A stretch of 64,000 bases of DNA from Pseudescherichia vulneris NBRC 102420 (GCF_000759795.1 NZ_BBMZ01000008.1:1-64000), one strand, 5' to 3'; counted from the stretch's first letter, positions 43,211 through 55,372 are shown. A program made the numbers and translations. Notes: generated by a model not told the origin, from the letters alone.

Positions 43211-44665
43211 ATGGCAACCCAGGCACTTCAGGACAATGCGCTTTTTCAAACAGGCTATTTTGTAGACGGCGTATGGAAAACGCTGGAGAACACCTTTGAC
43301 GTCACCAACCCGGCAACGGGCGAGGTAATAGCGAAAGTCGCGAAAGCAGGCAAAAAAGAGACCGAGGAAGCGATTGCGGCCGCCACGCGTGCGTTTCCCG
43401 CCTGGCGGGCGAAAACCGCCAAAGAGCGCTCCGCTATTCTTTACCGCTGGTACGCGCTGATTATTGAGAACAAAACCTGGCTGGGACAGCTGATGACCAG
43501 CGAGCAGGGCAAGCCGCTGAAAGAGGCGGAGGGCGAGGTTGAGTACGCCGCCAGCTTTATTCAGTGGTTCGCCGAAGAGGCGAAGCGTGCTAACGGCGAG
43601 ATCATTCCTCAAATTAAGCCCGGCTCGCGCATCCTGGCGACCCGCGAGCCCATTGGCGTCGTGGCGGCTATCACGCCGTGGAACTTCCCGATGGCGATGC
43701 TTACCCGCAAGCTGGGTCCGGCGCTGGCCGCAGGCTGTACCGGCGTAATCAAGCCTGCCAACAATACGCCCCTCAGCGCCTTTGCGCTTGTGCAGCTGGC
43801 GAAAAAAGCGGGCGTCCCTGACGGGGTACTCAATGCCGTGGCCGGCACCACCGCTGAGATCAGCGATGCGATCATGGCCAGCCCGGAAGTGCGTAAAATC
43901 TCCTTCACCGGTTCGACGGCGGTGGGTAAAACGCTGGTGCGTAACGCCGCTGAAACCATGAAAAAAGTGTCGATGGAGCTGGGGGGCAACGCGCCCTATA
44001 TCGTCTTTGACGATGCAGACATCGATGCTGCCGTTGAGGGGGCGATTGCCAATAAATTCCGCAACGCCGGACAGGTGTGCGTCAGCGTCAACCGTTTCTA
44101 TATCCATGAAGCCATCTATGACGACTTCGTGAACAAACTCGCCGAGCGGGTTAACGCCCTGAAAGTGGGTAACGGTATGGAAGAGGGCGTGGTCGTGGGG
44201 CCGCTCATCGAGTCGGCCGCGGTGGACAAGGTGCGCGAGCACGTAGAGGATGCCATCGCCAAAGGCGCAACGGCGCTCGCGGGCGGCAAGGCTCACGCGC
44301 TGGGAGGCAACTTCTGGCAGCCAACGGTGCTCACCAACTGTAGCGACAGCATGAAGCTGGCCGCGGAGGAGACCTTCGGCCCGGTAGCCGCCTGCTTCCG
44401 TTTCACCACCGAGGATGAGGTGATCCATCGCGCTAACGATACGCCGTTTGGCCTGGCGGCCTACTTCTATACTCAGAATCTACAGCGCGTCTTCCGCGTA
44501 TCGCAGGCGCTGGAAGCCGGGATGATTGGGGTTAACGAGTGCGCGGTATCCACCGAGCTGGGGCCGTTTGGCGGAGTAAAAGAGTCTGGCTTAGGCCGGG
44601 AAGGATCGGTGCTGGGACTGGAAGAGTACCTGGAGGTTAAGACTCTTCATCTCGGAGGATTATAA
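43211..44665 (+). CDS. NAD(P)-dependent succinate-semialdehyde dehydrogenase family protein
   Basis: 484 aa from an ATG preceded by GGGAGG; the frame is open to 43163 but without another ribosome-binding site. Aldehyde dehydrogenase of the GabD/Sad class: ITPWNFPMAM, the nucleotide-site Gly motif FTGSTAVGK, the general base Glu in MELGGNAP (about 256) and the nucleophile Cys in GQVCVSVNRFYIHE (about 290). KPANNTP replaces the usual KPASxTP. GabD-type enzymes oxidise succinate semialdehyde to succinate. In E. coli nothing lies between aaeB and yhcO, so this is an addition here; its true substrate is unproven. Confidence 0.88.
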   Translation: MATQALQDNALFQTGYFVDGVWKTLENTFDVTNPATGEVIAKVAKAGKKETEEAIAAATRAFPAWRAKTAKERSAILYRWYALIIENKTWLGQLMTSEQGKPLKEAEGEVEYAASFIQWFAEEAKRANGEIIPQIKPGSRILATREPIGVVAAITPWNFPMAMLTRKLGPALAAGCTGVIKPANNTPLSAFALVQLAKKAGVPDGVLNAVAGTTAEISDAIMASPEVRKISFTGSTAVGKTLVRNAAETMKKVSMELGGNAPYIVFDDADIDAAVEGAIANKFRNAGQVCVSVNRFYIHEAIYDDFVNKLAERVNALKVGNGMEEGVVVGPLIESAAVDKVREHVEDAIAKGATALAGGKAHALGGNFWQPTVLTNCSDSMKLAAEETFGPVAACFRFTTEDEVIHRANDTPFGLAAYFYTQNLQRVFRVSQALEAGMIGVNECAVSTELGPFGGVKESGLGREGSVLGLEEYLEVKTLHLGGL

Positions 44666-44710
44666 ACGCTGGGGCGGCGCAGGCCGCCCATTCGGGCAGG
44701 GTGGCTAATA

Positions 44711-44989
44711 ATGACTATTTACACGTTTGATTTCGACGAAATTGACGATCAAGACGCTTTTTATCGCGAATTTTGCCGTACTTTTTCTATTGATCGGATC
44801 AAGGTGAATAATCTGGACTCGCTGTGGGAGGTGGTCACCGGTGAAGATAGCACGCTGCCGATGCCGTTTGAGATCGAGTTTGTCCACCTGCATGAAAAGC
44901 AGCGTCGTCGCTTTGGCGCGTTAATCCTGCTCTTTGACGAGGCGGAAGAGGAGCTGGGCGGCATGCTGCGATTTAACGTGCGTCCCTGA
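44711..44989 (+). CDS. yhcO: Barstar-family protein YhcO
   Basis: 92 aa, barstar (barnase-inhibitor) fold family; N-terminus [21 protein letters not shown] and C-terminal [25 protein letters not shown] as in E. coli YhcO. No barnase-like RNase gene is nearby, so the partner is unknown. Confidence 0.93.
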   Translation: MTIYTFDFDEIDDQDAFYREFCRTFSIDRIKVNNLDSLWEVVTGEDSTLPMPFEIEFVHLHEKQRRRFGALILLFDEAEEELGGMLRFNVRP

Positions 44990-45006
44990 GGGTGAATTAC
45001 AGGCAT

Positions 45007-45031
45007 AAAAAAGCCCCCGACAGGCGGGGGC
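45007..45031 (-). terminator. yhcN terminator
   Basis: GCCCCCG/CGGGGGC stem with a 5-nt loop. On the minus strand it is followed by TTTTTT (A-run 45007-45012). A second small hairpin GTCGTAG/CTACGAC lies at 45035-45052. Confidence 0.9.
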
Positions 45032-45059
45032 AAGGTCGTAGGACACTACGACGAGGGAT

Positions 45060-45323
45060 TTATTTGTAGAGTTCTGCAGTCGCGTGCCAGTGGTCACCGG
45101 TACGTGCTTCGATAATACGGTAAGAGGATGCCCCTTTAGCTTCGGCTTTTTCGTTCAGCGCATCACGGATATCCATCGGTGAGGAGCTTACTGCGCCAAC
45201 GGAAACCGTACCGATTGCCTGGCGGCCCTGCGCCTGGTCAGCGCTGATAGAGTCGGCAGCGAAAGCACCGAAAGAGAGTGCGGATAGGATGCTCAGAGCG
45301 GCTACAGTTGTTTTGATTTTCAT
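45060..45323 (-). CDS. yhcN: Periplasmic DUF1471 (YhcN/BhsA family) protein
   Basis: 87 aa with a signal peptide MKIKTTVAALSILSALSFGAFA cleaved before ADS. DUF1471 core with the C-terminal YRIIEARTGDHWHATAELYK. In E. coli YhcN responds to peroxide/acid stress and affects biofilm. Monocistronic. Confidence 0.95.
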   Translation of the reverse strand: MKIKTTVAALSILSALSFGAFAADSISADQAQGRQAIGTVSVGAVSSSPMDIRDALNEKAEAKGASSYRIIEARTGDHWHATAELYK

Positions 45324-45701
45324 GGTGTCTACCTCATCGGATTCTTATTTACTGGGGTCTTATTTCGTGACCCTCATCACAAAATCAAGTATACACTAAT
45401 CACGGCAAAAATTAATACCAAGCTAATGGTTTCACAGGTTATTACGTCACATAAATTTAACTTCTTATAACCTAAAAGAATAAAAATACCGTTTTAAGAG
45501 GGGTAAAGGGTAGGTATCTCTAAGAAAATCATATGGATATGATTTTTTAGCATTTTGTGCGATCGCGTAGATAGGATCTGCTGAGTGACACAAGAATGAC
45601 AGAGAATCGCACATTCTGTTAAAGGTAGGGGCAGTGGATTATGGCGATAAACGGGCTAACAGAGGGAGATTCCCCCCGCTAAAGCGCGAGGGGAGAGAGG
45701 A
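45324..45701. other. Intergenic region yhcN-argR
   Basis: 378 bp, AT-rich next to yhcN (its promoter region, not assigned). Close to argR a hairpin CCCC-CGC-TAAA-GCG-...-GGGG at about 45673-45693 may end argR transcription but lacks a T-run. No gene seen. Confidence 0.5.
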
Positions 45702-46175
<474 letters not shown>

Positions 46176-46206
46176 TCACCCGTAGAATGGCGATTGAAAC
46201 AACATT

Positions 46207-46238
46207 ATTATGCATAAAAATGAATTTTTATGCAAATA
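46207..46238. promoter_or_regulatory. ArgR operator (ARG boxes) of argR
   Basis: A perfect 24-bp palindrome at 46211-46234 (arms TGCATAAAAAT and ATTTTTATGCA around GA) sits just upstream of argR. ARG boxes share the T/A-rich TGAATWWWWATTCA-type core. Expected autoregulatory site. Confidence 0.85.
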
Positions 46239-47534
<1,296 letters not shown>

Positions 47535-47552
47535 TACAGAACCGTGGTTTCC

Positions 47553-47627
47553 GTAGGCCGGGTAAGGCTGTAAGCCGCCACCCGGCGTTACCGTAATGCC
47601 CGGTGGCGCTGCGCTTACCGGGCCTAC
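47553..47627. repeat. REP pair (BIME)
   Basis: Two inverted REP units: GTAGGCCGGGTAAGG...GCCACCCGGC (47553-47586) and GCCCGGTGGCGC...CCGGGCCTAC (47598-47627), between the convergent mdh and degS genes. Same family as 13732-13761. Confidence 0.9.
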
Positions 47628-47641
47628 GGAACCAAACTGCG

Positions 47642-48709
47642 CTAGTTTGTAGCCGGGTACTCCTGAATCGTCACGTGCAGCAGCAGCTTTTTATCCTCAC
47701 GCATCACCTCGACCGGGATCTCTGAACCTGGACGGATCTCCGCCACCTGGTCCATCGTCTCCAGTGCTGAAATGGCTGGCTTGCCGTTCACTGAGACAAT
47801 CACGTCGTTAACCTGAATACCTGCGCGTGCTGCCGGGCCGTCCGGGGCGACCTCATTAACCACGATCCCCTGGATCTGATCGATCCCACCGCCCTGGGTA
47901 TGCAGAGGCGCGATCTCTCTGCCGCCGATACCGATATAGCCGCGGATCACCCGTCCGTCGCGGATCAGCTTATCCATAATCTTGGTAGCCAGCTGGAACG
48001 GGATAGCGAAGCCGATCCCCTCTGGCGTTTCGCCATCGTTGCTCTTATCAAACGAGAGGGTGTTAATGCCCATCAGCTCGCCGAGGGAGTTAACCAGCGC
48101 GCCGCCGGAGTTGCCGTGGTTAATGGAGGCGTCGGTCTGCAAGAAGTTCTGCCGTCCCGACGGGTTCAAACCGATGCGGCCGGTGGCGCTGATGATCCCC
48201 TGGGTGATGGTCTGGCCGAGGTTATAGGGGTTACCGATAGCCATCACCACGTCGCCGATGTGCGGGGTGCGCTGACGGTTGATAGGGATCACCGGCAGGC
48301 CGCCGGTGGCATTGACCTTAAGCACCGCCAGATCCGTTAGCGTATCGGAGCCGACCAGCAGCGCCTCAAACACGCGACCATCCTGCAGCGCGACGATGAT
48401 CTGATCCGCATCGTTGATCACGTGCTTGTTAGTAATAATGTACCCGCGCTGATCCATAATCACCCCGGAACCCAGGGTGCGGATCTCCAGCTGATTGTTG
48501 GACGAGCTGGCCGCGCTGCGGTTATAGACGTTGACCACCGCAGGCGCAGCCCGGCGCACCGCCTGGTTATAGCTCACCGGCGTTTCATCGGTGCTGTCAA
48601 ACTGCGGGGTAGAGGAGGCGCTCAGCTGACGTAGCGAGGGCAGGGCAGCCAGCAGCAGGCTACCTACAATGAGGCCAATAGCGATAGATCGAAATAGCTT
48701 CACTAACAT
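47642..48709 (-). CDS. degS: Envelope-stress sensor protease DegS
   Basis: 355 aa, the E. coli length. N-terminal membrane anchor (about 7-25), trypsin-like domain with His in NKHVIND (about 96), Asp in DLAVLKV (about 126) and Ser in NHGNSGGALVN (about 201), and one PDZ domain at about 255-350. It cuts RseA when the PDZ binds misfolded porin C-termini, starting the sigma-E response. Downstream of degQ. Confidence 0.98.
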   Translation of the reverse strand: MLVKLFRSIAIGLIVGSLLLAALPSLRQLSASSTPQFDSTDETPVSYNQAVRRAAPAVVNVYNRSAASSSNNQLEIRTLGSGVIMDQRGYIITNKHVINDADQIIVALQDGRVFEALLVGSDTLTDLAVLKVNATGGLPVIPINRQRTPHIGDVVMAIGNPYNLGQTITQGIISATGRIGLNPSGRQNFLQTDASINHGNSGGALVNSLGELMGINTLSFDKSNDGETPEGIGFAIPFQLATKIMDKLIRDGRVIRGYIGIGGREIAPLHTQGGGIDQIQGIVVNEVAPDGPAARAGIQVNDVIVSVNGKPAISALETMDQVAEIRPGSEIPVEVMREDKKLLLHVTIQEYPATN

Positions 48710-48797
48710 GATGCGGACGTCGTTAAAGAGGGTGCGGGCAGCATAGCACGACTTATCCGGACATCACACAGCGTCGGTGATGTCCGGCAGTCTGGGG

Positions 48798-50168
48798 CTA
48801 GCGCAGGAGTAAATAGAGCGTATCGTTACCGCGCACAACGTGTAGCGCAATGATATTAGGCTTCGTCTCCAGCACCTTACGCATCTCGGCGATGGACTGC
48901 ACCCGCTCGCGGTTGACGCCGATAATCACGTCGTCTTTATGCAGGCCAGCTTGGGCGGCGGGACTGTCCTTGGCCACCTCCTCAACTTTGATACCCTTAG
49001 TACTGTCCTTCAGCTGACCATCGGCCAGGCTTGCGCCCTGTAACGCCGGAGAGAGGCTTTCCGCGCTGGCGGAGGAGGCGGTGCTTTTATCCAGAGTCAC
49101 TTCCACTTCCTGGCCTTTGCCATCGCGCAGCAGGCCAAGCTTGACCTTGGTGCCGGGCGCGGTGGTGGCGATGCGCGAGCGCAGTTCGGCAAAGCTGTTC
49201 AGCGGCTTGCCGTTCAGGCTGACGATCACGTCGCCCGATTTGATCCCGGCCTTGGCTGATCCTGAGCCAGGCAGCACTTCGCTCACGAAGGCCCCGCGCT
49301 GCACGTTGAGGTTAAACGCCTTGGCGATATCGGCGCTCATCTCCATGCCTTTAATACCCAACAGGCCGCGCTGGATCTCTCCGGACTGGATCAGCTGCTG
49401 GGCGAGGGTTTGCGCCATATTGCTGGGGATAGCAAAGCCGATGCCGATGCTGCCGCCGGTCGGAGCCAGAATCGCGGTGTTGATACCGATCAGCTCACCG
49501 TTGAGGTTGAGCAGCGCCCCACCGGAGTTACCGCGGTTAATAGAGGCATCGGTCTGAATAAAGTTCTCTAACCCCTCAAGGTTAAGCCCGCTGCGTCCGA
49601 GGGCTGAGATAATCCCTGAGGTGGCGGTCTGGCCGAGGCCAAACGGGTTGCCGACCGCAACGGCAAAATCACCAACCCGCAGCTTATCGGAGTCGGCAAC
49701 GGCAATCTGCGTCAGCCCGGTAGCATTCTGTAGCTGTAGCAGAGCGATATCGCTCTGGTCATCGCCGCCGATCAGCTTGGCTTCAAACTCACGGCCATCG
49801 TTAAGCTGGACGTTAATCTTCTGCGCCTGGTTGATCACGTGGTTATTGGTCAACACGTAGCCTTTGGCGGCGTCGATGATCACGCCGGAGCCTAGCCCTT
49901 CAAACGGCTGGGCCTGGCCATCAGGCAGCTCGTCACCGAAATATTTTTTCAGCTCTTCAGGTATTTTCTGCTCGGGAGCGACCGCCGTGCCCTCTACCTG
50001 CACGCTCACTACCGCAGGCAGCACCTTCTCCAGCATCGGTGCAAGGCTGGGAAGCGCCGGCTGGCCGGGGAGCTGCGCAGGCAGCGAGGCCGTCGCCGGG
50101 AACGGTGCCGAGAGAGATAATCCGACACTTAACGCTAATGCACTCAACAGCGGGTTTCTTTTCTTCAT
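48798..50168 (-). CDS. degQ: Periplasmic serine endoprotease DegQ
   Basis: 456 aa (E. coli 455). Signal peptide to about residue 27 (ATA/SLP). Protease triad His in NNHVINQ, Asp in DIALLQL and Ser in NRGNSGGALLNL (about 214), then two PDZ domains (about 255-345 and 365-450). HtrA-family protease-chaperone for unfolded periplasmic proteins. Confidence 0.98.
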   Translation of the reverse strand: MKKRNPLLSALALSVGLSLSAPFPATASLPAQLPGQPALPSLAPMLEKVLPAVVSVQVEGTAVAPEQKIPEELKKYFGDELPDGQAQPFEGLGSGVIIDAAKGYVLTNNHVINQAQKINVQLNDGREFEAKLIGGDDQSDIALLQLQNATGLTQIAVADSDKLRVGDFAVAVGNPFGLGQTATSGIISALGRSGLNLEGLENFIQTDASINRGNSGGALLNLNGELIGINTAILAPTGGSIGIGFAIPSNMAQTLAQQLIQSGEIQRGLLGIKGMEMSADIAKAFNLNVQRGAFVSEVLPGSGSAKAGIKSGDVIVSLNGKPLNSFAELRSRIATTAPGTKVKLGLLRDGKGQEVEVTLDKSTASSASAESLSPALQGASLADGQLKDSTKGIKVEEVAKDSPAAQAGLHKDDVIIGVNRERVQSIAEMRKVLETKPNIIALHVVRGNDTLYLLLR

Positions 50169-50335
50169 TGTGCAAGCTCTCGTGACCTGAAGTGTAAGGA
50201 AAAAAATGCCCCAAAACGGATCGATGTTATTGAATTTTCAACCGGGTAACAATGCGGATAATGATTAAATAATAGCTGGGATGGCGAAAGAAGAGGCGGG
50301 CGTAGCCTGTACGCCCGAAAAAAAGTAGGTCAGGA

Positions 50336-50734
50336 TCAGTCGCGCTTCGCCGCACCGCGCAGCAGGCCCGAGGCGCTGTCGGAGTAGTCACGCGGCATCT
50401 GGACCGGAGCCTGGTCGTTACCGGCTTCGGACTCGGCAAGGCGGTTACGGAATGGGTTGTCCTCCGCAGACATCTCCGGCAGCAGCTGGCTGGAGCTTTT
50501 TGCCATATGCTGATAAAGCTGGCGATAGTCGTGGGCCATGTTATCGAGCAGCTCTGCGCTGCGGGCAAAGTGGCCGGTAAGCTCTTCGCGATACTCTTCC
50601 AGCTCGGCTTTGTTCTTCTCTAACTCATACTGTAAGGCCTGCTGCTGGCGCAGTTTGCGGTTTCCAAAGCGCATGCCCACAGCACCAATAATGATGCCGA
50701 CGACTAATCCAATTAGCGCATATTCCCAGGTCAT
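50336..50734 (-). CDS. zapG: Cell-division and envelope protein ZapG (YhcB)
   Basis: 132 aa from MTWEYALIGLVVGIIIG, matching E. coli. The frame is open 37 codons upstream, but those are not conserved. One N-terminal membrane helix (about 3-23), then a long coiled coil (about 25-85). It links division and elongation complexes and envelope growth. Divergent from zapE. Confidence 0.96.
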   Translation of the reverse strand: MTWEYALIGLVVGIIIGAVGMRFGNRKLRQQQALQYELEKNKAELEEYREELTGHFARSAELLDNMAHDYRQLYQHMAKSSSQLLPEMSAEDNPFRNRLAESEAGNDQAPVQMPRDYSDSASGLLRGAAKRD

Positions 50735-50927
50735 GAACATCTCCCGTTGTGTTGTAGGTCCGTAGGGTGTAGGCGGCGAGGCTCCTTGCCTGTGCCTCAT
50801 TATGCCACTATAACCGCTAAATCCGTATAAGTGGAATCCTGGCACAGCATCGCGTAGTGTAGAACGGCCTTTTTTTCACCAGCCAGGACCTGCGGCAAAT
50901 TAATTATCAAGGAATAACAATAGCATC

Positions 50928-52055
50928 ATGCAGAGCCTTACCCCCACATCGCGATACCAACTGGCCCTAAAAGAGGGCAGCCATCAGCCTGACGACGTCC
51001 AGCGCGAGGCCGTCAATCGGCTGGAGACCCTTTATCAGCAGCTTACGAACCGTACTGAGACGCCCGCTTCCGGCGGCGGACTGCGGGCGGCGTTTGGCAA
51101 ACTGCTGGGCAAGCGCGAGACGCATAACGCTGCGCCGGTACGGGGCCTGTATATGTGGGGCGGCGTCGGGCGGGGGAAAACCTGGCTGATGGATCTCTTC
51201 TACCATAGCCTGCCGGGCACGCGTAAACAGCGGCTGCACTTTCACCGCTTTATGCTGCGGGTGCATGAGGAGCTGACCCAGCTACAGGGGCAGAGCGATC
51301 CGCTGGAGATTGTTGCCGACCGCTTTAAGGCCGAGACCGACGTGCTCTGCTTCGATGAATTTTTTGTTTCGGATATCACCGATGCCATGCTGCTGGGCGG
51401 CCTGATGCAGGCGCTGTTTGCCCGCGGCATTACGCTGGTGGCCACATCGAATATTCCGCCGGAGAATCTCTATCGCAACGGCCTGCAGCGCGCGCGCTTC
51501 TTGCCAGCTATCGAGGCGATCAAACAGCACTGCGACATCATGAACGTGGATGCCGGGATTGATTACCGCCTGCGCACGCTGACCCAGGCGCATCTCTGGC
51601 TGTCGCCGCTGAATGCCGAGACGGCGCAGCAGATGGAGACGCTGTGGCAGGCGCTGGCCGGGGCGAAGCGGGAGAACCACCCGCAGCTGGAGATCAACCA
51701 CCGCCCGCTGCCGACGCTGGGGGTAGAGAACCAGACGCTCGCGGTCTCCTTCACCACCCTGTGCGTCGATGCCCGCAGCCAGCATGACTACATCGCCCTC
51801 TCGCAGATGTTCCATACCGTGCTGCTGTTTGACGTCCCGGTGATGACCCCGCTGATGGAGAACGAGGCCCGGCGCTTTATCGCGCTGGTGGATGAGTTTT
51901 ATGAGCGCCACGTCAAGCTGGTGATCAGTGCGGACGCGGCACTGCATGAGATCTACCGGGGCGAGCGGCTGAAGTTTGAGTTCCAGCGCTGCCTGTCGCG
52001 TTTGCAGGAGATGCAGAGCGAGGACTATTTAGCCCGCGAGCACCTGGCCGGATAA
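50928..52055 (+). CDS. zapE: Cell-division AAA+ ATPase ZapE (YhcM)
   Basis: 375 aa, the E. coli length. Walker A GGVGRGKTWLMDLFY (about 76-90) and Walker B VLCFDEFFVSD. AFG1-like ATPase that destabilises FtsZ polymers and is needed under low oxygen or heat. Monocistronic. Confidence 0.97.
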   Translation: MQSLTPTSRYQLALKEGSHQPDDVQREAVNRLETLYQQLTNRTETPASGGGLRAAFGKLLGKRETHNAAPVRGLYMWGGVGRGKTWLMDLFYHSLPGTRKQRLHFHRFMLRVHEELTQLQGQSDPLEIVADRFKAETDVLCFDEFFVSDITDAMLLGGLMQALFARGITLVATSNIPPENLYRNGLQRARFLPAIEAIKQHCDIMNVDAGIDYRLRTLTQAHLWLSPLNAETAQQMETLWQALAGAKRENHPQLEINHRPLPTLGVENQTLAVSFTTLCVDARSQHDYIALSQMFHTVLLFDVPVMTPLMENEARRFIALVDEFYERHVKLVISADAALHEIYRGERLKFEFQRCLSRLQEMQSEDYLAREHLAG

Positions 52056-53117
<1,062 letters not shown>

Positions 53118-53149
53118 TTTGTCTCTGCTTACGCAGAACGAATGGCGCA

Positions 53150-53176
53150 AAAACCCGGTTTATGCCGGGTTTTTTT
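53150..53176 (+). terminator. rplM-rpsI terminator
   Basis: AAACCCGG / CCGGGTTT stem with a 6-nt loop, followed by T-run, 33 nt after rpsI. Confidence 0.94.
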
Positions 53177-53429
53177 ATGGACAAAAGATAAGATATCCAC
53201 AGCAAGCATCGATTTTTTCCTGATTTGCAGCATTTCCGGGATCCCCTCACCACAAAGCCCGCAAAATCTGGTAAACTATCATCCAATTTTCTGCCCAAAT
53301 GCCGGGGATTGCTCATTTTTTGCTGCGTTTTGCACAAATGCGTCTCTTCGGGTGGATGGGTGACCTTACATCTGGCTAGTCACTTTGTGGCTCGCAGCAG
53401 TAATATTCTGAATATACCTGGAGGTTTTC
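53177..53429 (+). promoter_or_regulatory. sspA promoter and leader
   Basis: 253 bp without a gene. A -10-like TAAACT at 53272-53277 without a good -35 is the best promoter candidate, giving a leader of about 145 nt that ends in GGAGG before sspA. Known growth-rate and starvation control of sspA would act here. Confidence 0.5.
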
Positions 53430-54068
53430 ATGGCTGTCGCTGCCAACAAACGTTCGGTAATGACGCTGTTTTCTGGTCCTACTGACATCTATAGCCACCA
53501 AGTCCGCATCGTGCTGGCCGAAAAAGGTGTGAGTTTCGAAATCGAACACGTGGAAAAGGATAATCCGCCTCAGGATCTGATTGACCTCAACCCCAATCAA
53601 AGCGTACCGACGCTGGTGGATCGCGAGCTGACCCTGTGGGAGTCTCGCATCATTATGGAGTACCTGGACGAGCGCTTCCCGCACCCGCCGCTGATGCCGG
53701 TCTATCCGGTGGCGCGTGGTGAGAGCCGTCTGTACATGCAACGCATTGAGAAAGACTGGTACACGCTGATGAACGCTATCGTTAACAGCGCGGGTGCTCA
53801 GGCTGATGCTGCCCGTAAACAGCTGCGTGAAGAGCTGTTGAGCATCGCCCCGGTCTTTACCCAGAAACCTTACTTCCTGAGCGATGAGTTCAGCCTGGTA
53901 GACTGCTACCTGGCACCGCTGCTGTGGCGTTTACCGCAGCTGGGCATTGAGCTGAGCGGTACCGGTTCGAAAGAGCTGAAAGGCTACATGACCCGCGTTT
54001 TCGAACGCGACTCCTTCCTCGCTTCTCTGACAGAAGCCGAACGCGAAATGCGCCTCGGCCGGGGTTAA
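53430..54068 (+). CDS. sspA: Stringent starvation protein A
   Basis: 212 aa, the E. coli length. GST-like fold: N-terminal thioredoxin-like part with the binding motif SVPTLVDRELTLWESRIIMEYLDERFP and C-terminal helical part (DEFSLVDCYLAPLLWRL). It binds RNA polymerase and lowers H-NS during stress. Operon with sspB, 5-nt gap. Confidence 0.98.
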   Translation: MAVAANKRSVMTLFSGPTDIYSHQVRIVLAEKGVSFEIEHVEKDNPPQDLIDLNPNQSVPTLVDRELTLWESRIIMEYLDERFPHPPLMPVYPVARGESRLYMQRIEKDWYTLMNAIVNSAGAQADAARKQLREELLSIAPVFTQKPYFLSDEFSLVDCYLAPLLWRLPQLGIELSGTGSKELKGYMTRVFERDSFLASLTEAEREMRLGRG

Positions 54069-54073
54069 TACGC

Positions 54074-54574
54074 ATGGATTTGTCACAGCTCACTCCACGC
54101 CGTCCATATCTGCTGCGCGCATTCTATGAATGGCTGCTGGATAACCAGCTCACGCCGCACCTGGTGGTAGACGTGACGTTGCCTGGCGTACGTGTGCCGA
54201 TGGAGTACGCCCGAGACGGGCAGATCGTTCTCAACATCGCCCCGCGTGCGGTAGGTAACCTTGAGCTGGCGAACGACGAAGTGCGTTTCAACGCGCGCTT
54301 CGGCGGCGTGCCGCGCCAGGTGTACGTGCCGCTGGCGGCCGTGCTGGCTATCTACGCCCGTGAAAACGGCGCAGGTACCATGTTCGAGCCGGAAGCGGCC
54401 TACGATGGCGAAGCGGTTACCGTCAACGATGATGACGAAACGGCGACGCCTGAAAGCGAAACCGTGATGTCAGTGATCGACGGCGACAAGCCCGATCATG
54501 TTGACGATGACAACGAGCCCGATAACGATCCACCGCCACGCGGTGGCCGTCCGGCGCTGCGCGTCGTGAAGTAA
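54074..54574 (+). CDS. sspB: ClpXP specificity adaptor SspB
   Basis: 166 aa (E. coli 165). The N-terminal domain (about 1-110) binds ssrA tags; a long acidic linker (about 115-155) leads to the ClpX-tethering tail RPALRVVK. It delivers ssrA-tagged proteins to ClpXP. Confidence 0.97.
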   Translation: MDLSQLTPRRPYLLRAFYEWLLDNQLTPHLVVDVTLPGVRVPMEYARDGQIVLNIAPRAVGNLELANDEVRFNARFGGVPRQVYVPLAAVLAIYARENGAGTMFEPEAAYDGEAVTVNDDDETATPESETVMSVIDGDKPDHVDDDNEPDNDPPPRGGRPALRVVK

Positions 54575-54579
54575 TCTCA

Positions 54580-54604
54580 CAGGCCCCTCGGGGCCTGTTT
54601 TTTT
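54580..54604 (+). terminator. sspAB terminator
   Basis: CAGGCCCC / GGGGCCTG, 8-bp stem with a 2-nt centre, followed by T7, 6 nt after the sspB stop. Confidence 0.95.
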
Positions 54605-54618
54605 GCCTGCTTACCTCA

Positions 54619-55254
54619 TTACGGGGCCAGCCAACAGGCAATGGTCTCCCGCATCGCCGCCAGCCGGGCGTCGAGAGCGGCGGGCTGCTTGAGATCCTGC
54701 TGGTAGAGGATCGACAGCGTTGACTGATTAATCAAATAGAAAAAGCCCAGCGCGGAGATGCTGATATTGAGCTGCATCGCGTCAATGCCAGGGCGAATCG
54801 AGCCGTCCTGCTCACCACGATCGAGGATCTGTTGGGTGATGGTTATCCAGCTACGGTTAATCGGCACGATGCTATCCAGCTCTTTAAGGTGGCGTCCTTT
54901 TAGCTGGTTCTCACTGTTCAGCAGGCGAATAAATTCCGGGTTCGCCAGGTAGTAGTGCCAGGTAAAATCCACCAGTGCCAGGATAGCGTCCCGGCCGCTC
55001 AGATGATCCAGCTTCAGGGCCGCTTCTTTGGCGCGAATATCCTGATACGCCGCCTGCAGCACGTGGGTGAACAGCGTGTCTTTATTATCGAAATAGTAAT
55101 AAAGCATCTGCTTATTTACCTGCGCCACGGCAGCAATCTGGTCGACCCTTGCCCCGTCAAACCCCTTCTCAGCAAACTCTTTCTTCGCCGCTTCGAGGAT
55201 CATCCCCCGGGTCAACTCTGGATCGTGTCTACGCTTCCCCTTGATATCATTCAT
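54619..55254 (-). CDS. TetR-family repressor of the adjacent catabolic operon
   Basis: 211 aa. N-terminal HTH GARVDQIAAVAQVNKQMLYYYFDNKDTLFTHVL (about 35-68), typical TetR; the C-terminal effector domain (TWHYYLANPEFIRLLNSEN) is of the RutR/TetR_C_15-like kind. It is divergent from the SDR gene across 165 bp holding two matching palindromes (55299-55316 and 55373-55396). It probably represses both directions until a pathway compound binds. The ligand is unknown. Confidence 0.9.
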   Translation of the reverse strand: MNDIKGKRRHDPELTRGMILEAAKKEFAEKGFDGARVDQIAAVAQVNKQMLYYYFDNKDTLFTHVLQAAYQDIRAKEAALKLDHLSGRDAILALVDFTWHYYLANPEFIRLLNSENQLKGRHLKELDSIVPINRSWITITQQILDRGEQDGSIRPGIDAMQLNISISALGFFYLINQSTLSILYQQDLKQPAALDARLAAMRETIACWLAP

Positions 55255-55298
55255 TATTTCTCCATTAAAATCATCGCGTTACCGGCTGATAGTTAATT

Positions 55299-55316
55299 AT
55301 CAACTAATTAGTTGAT
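55299..55316. promoter_or_regulatory. TetR operator O1
   Basis: ATCAACTAATTAGTTGAT is a perfect 18-bp palindrome, 45 bp upstream of the TetR start. It shares ATCAAC-N6-GTTGA with O2. Confidence 0.8.
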
Positions 55317-55355
55317 TTTGAGAAGTCGATCATTATTTTCTTTTTGCTCACTTCC

Positions 55356-55361
55356 TATACT
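55356..55361 (+). promoter_or_regulatory. -10 of the SDR operon promoter
   Basis: TATACT, with a weak -35 TTATTT at 55333-55338 (17-nt spacer). O2 begins 12 nt downstream, across the expected start site, as expected for repression. Confidence 0.6.
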
Positions 55362-55372
55362 GCTTAACGGTT

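Noticed and set aside
44711-44989. yhcO as the antitoxin of a barnase-type toxin-antitoxin pair
   Set aside because: No barnase-like ribonuclease gene is nearby; yhcO is a conserved core gene here.
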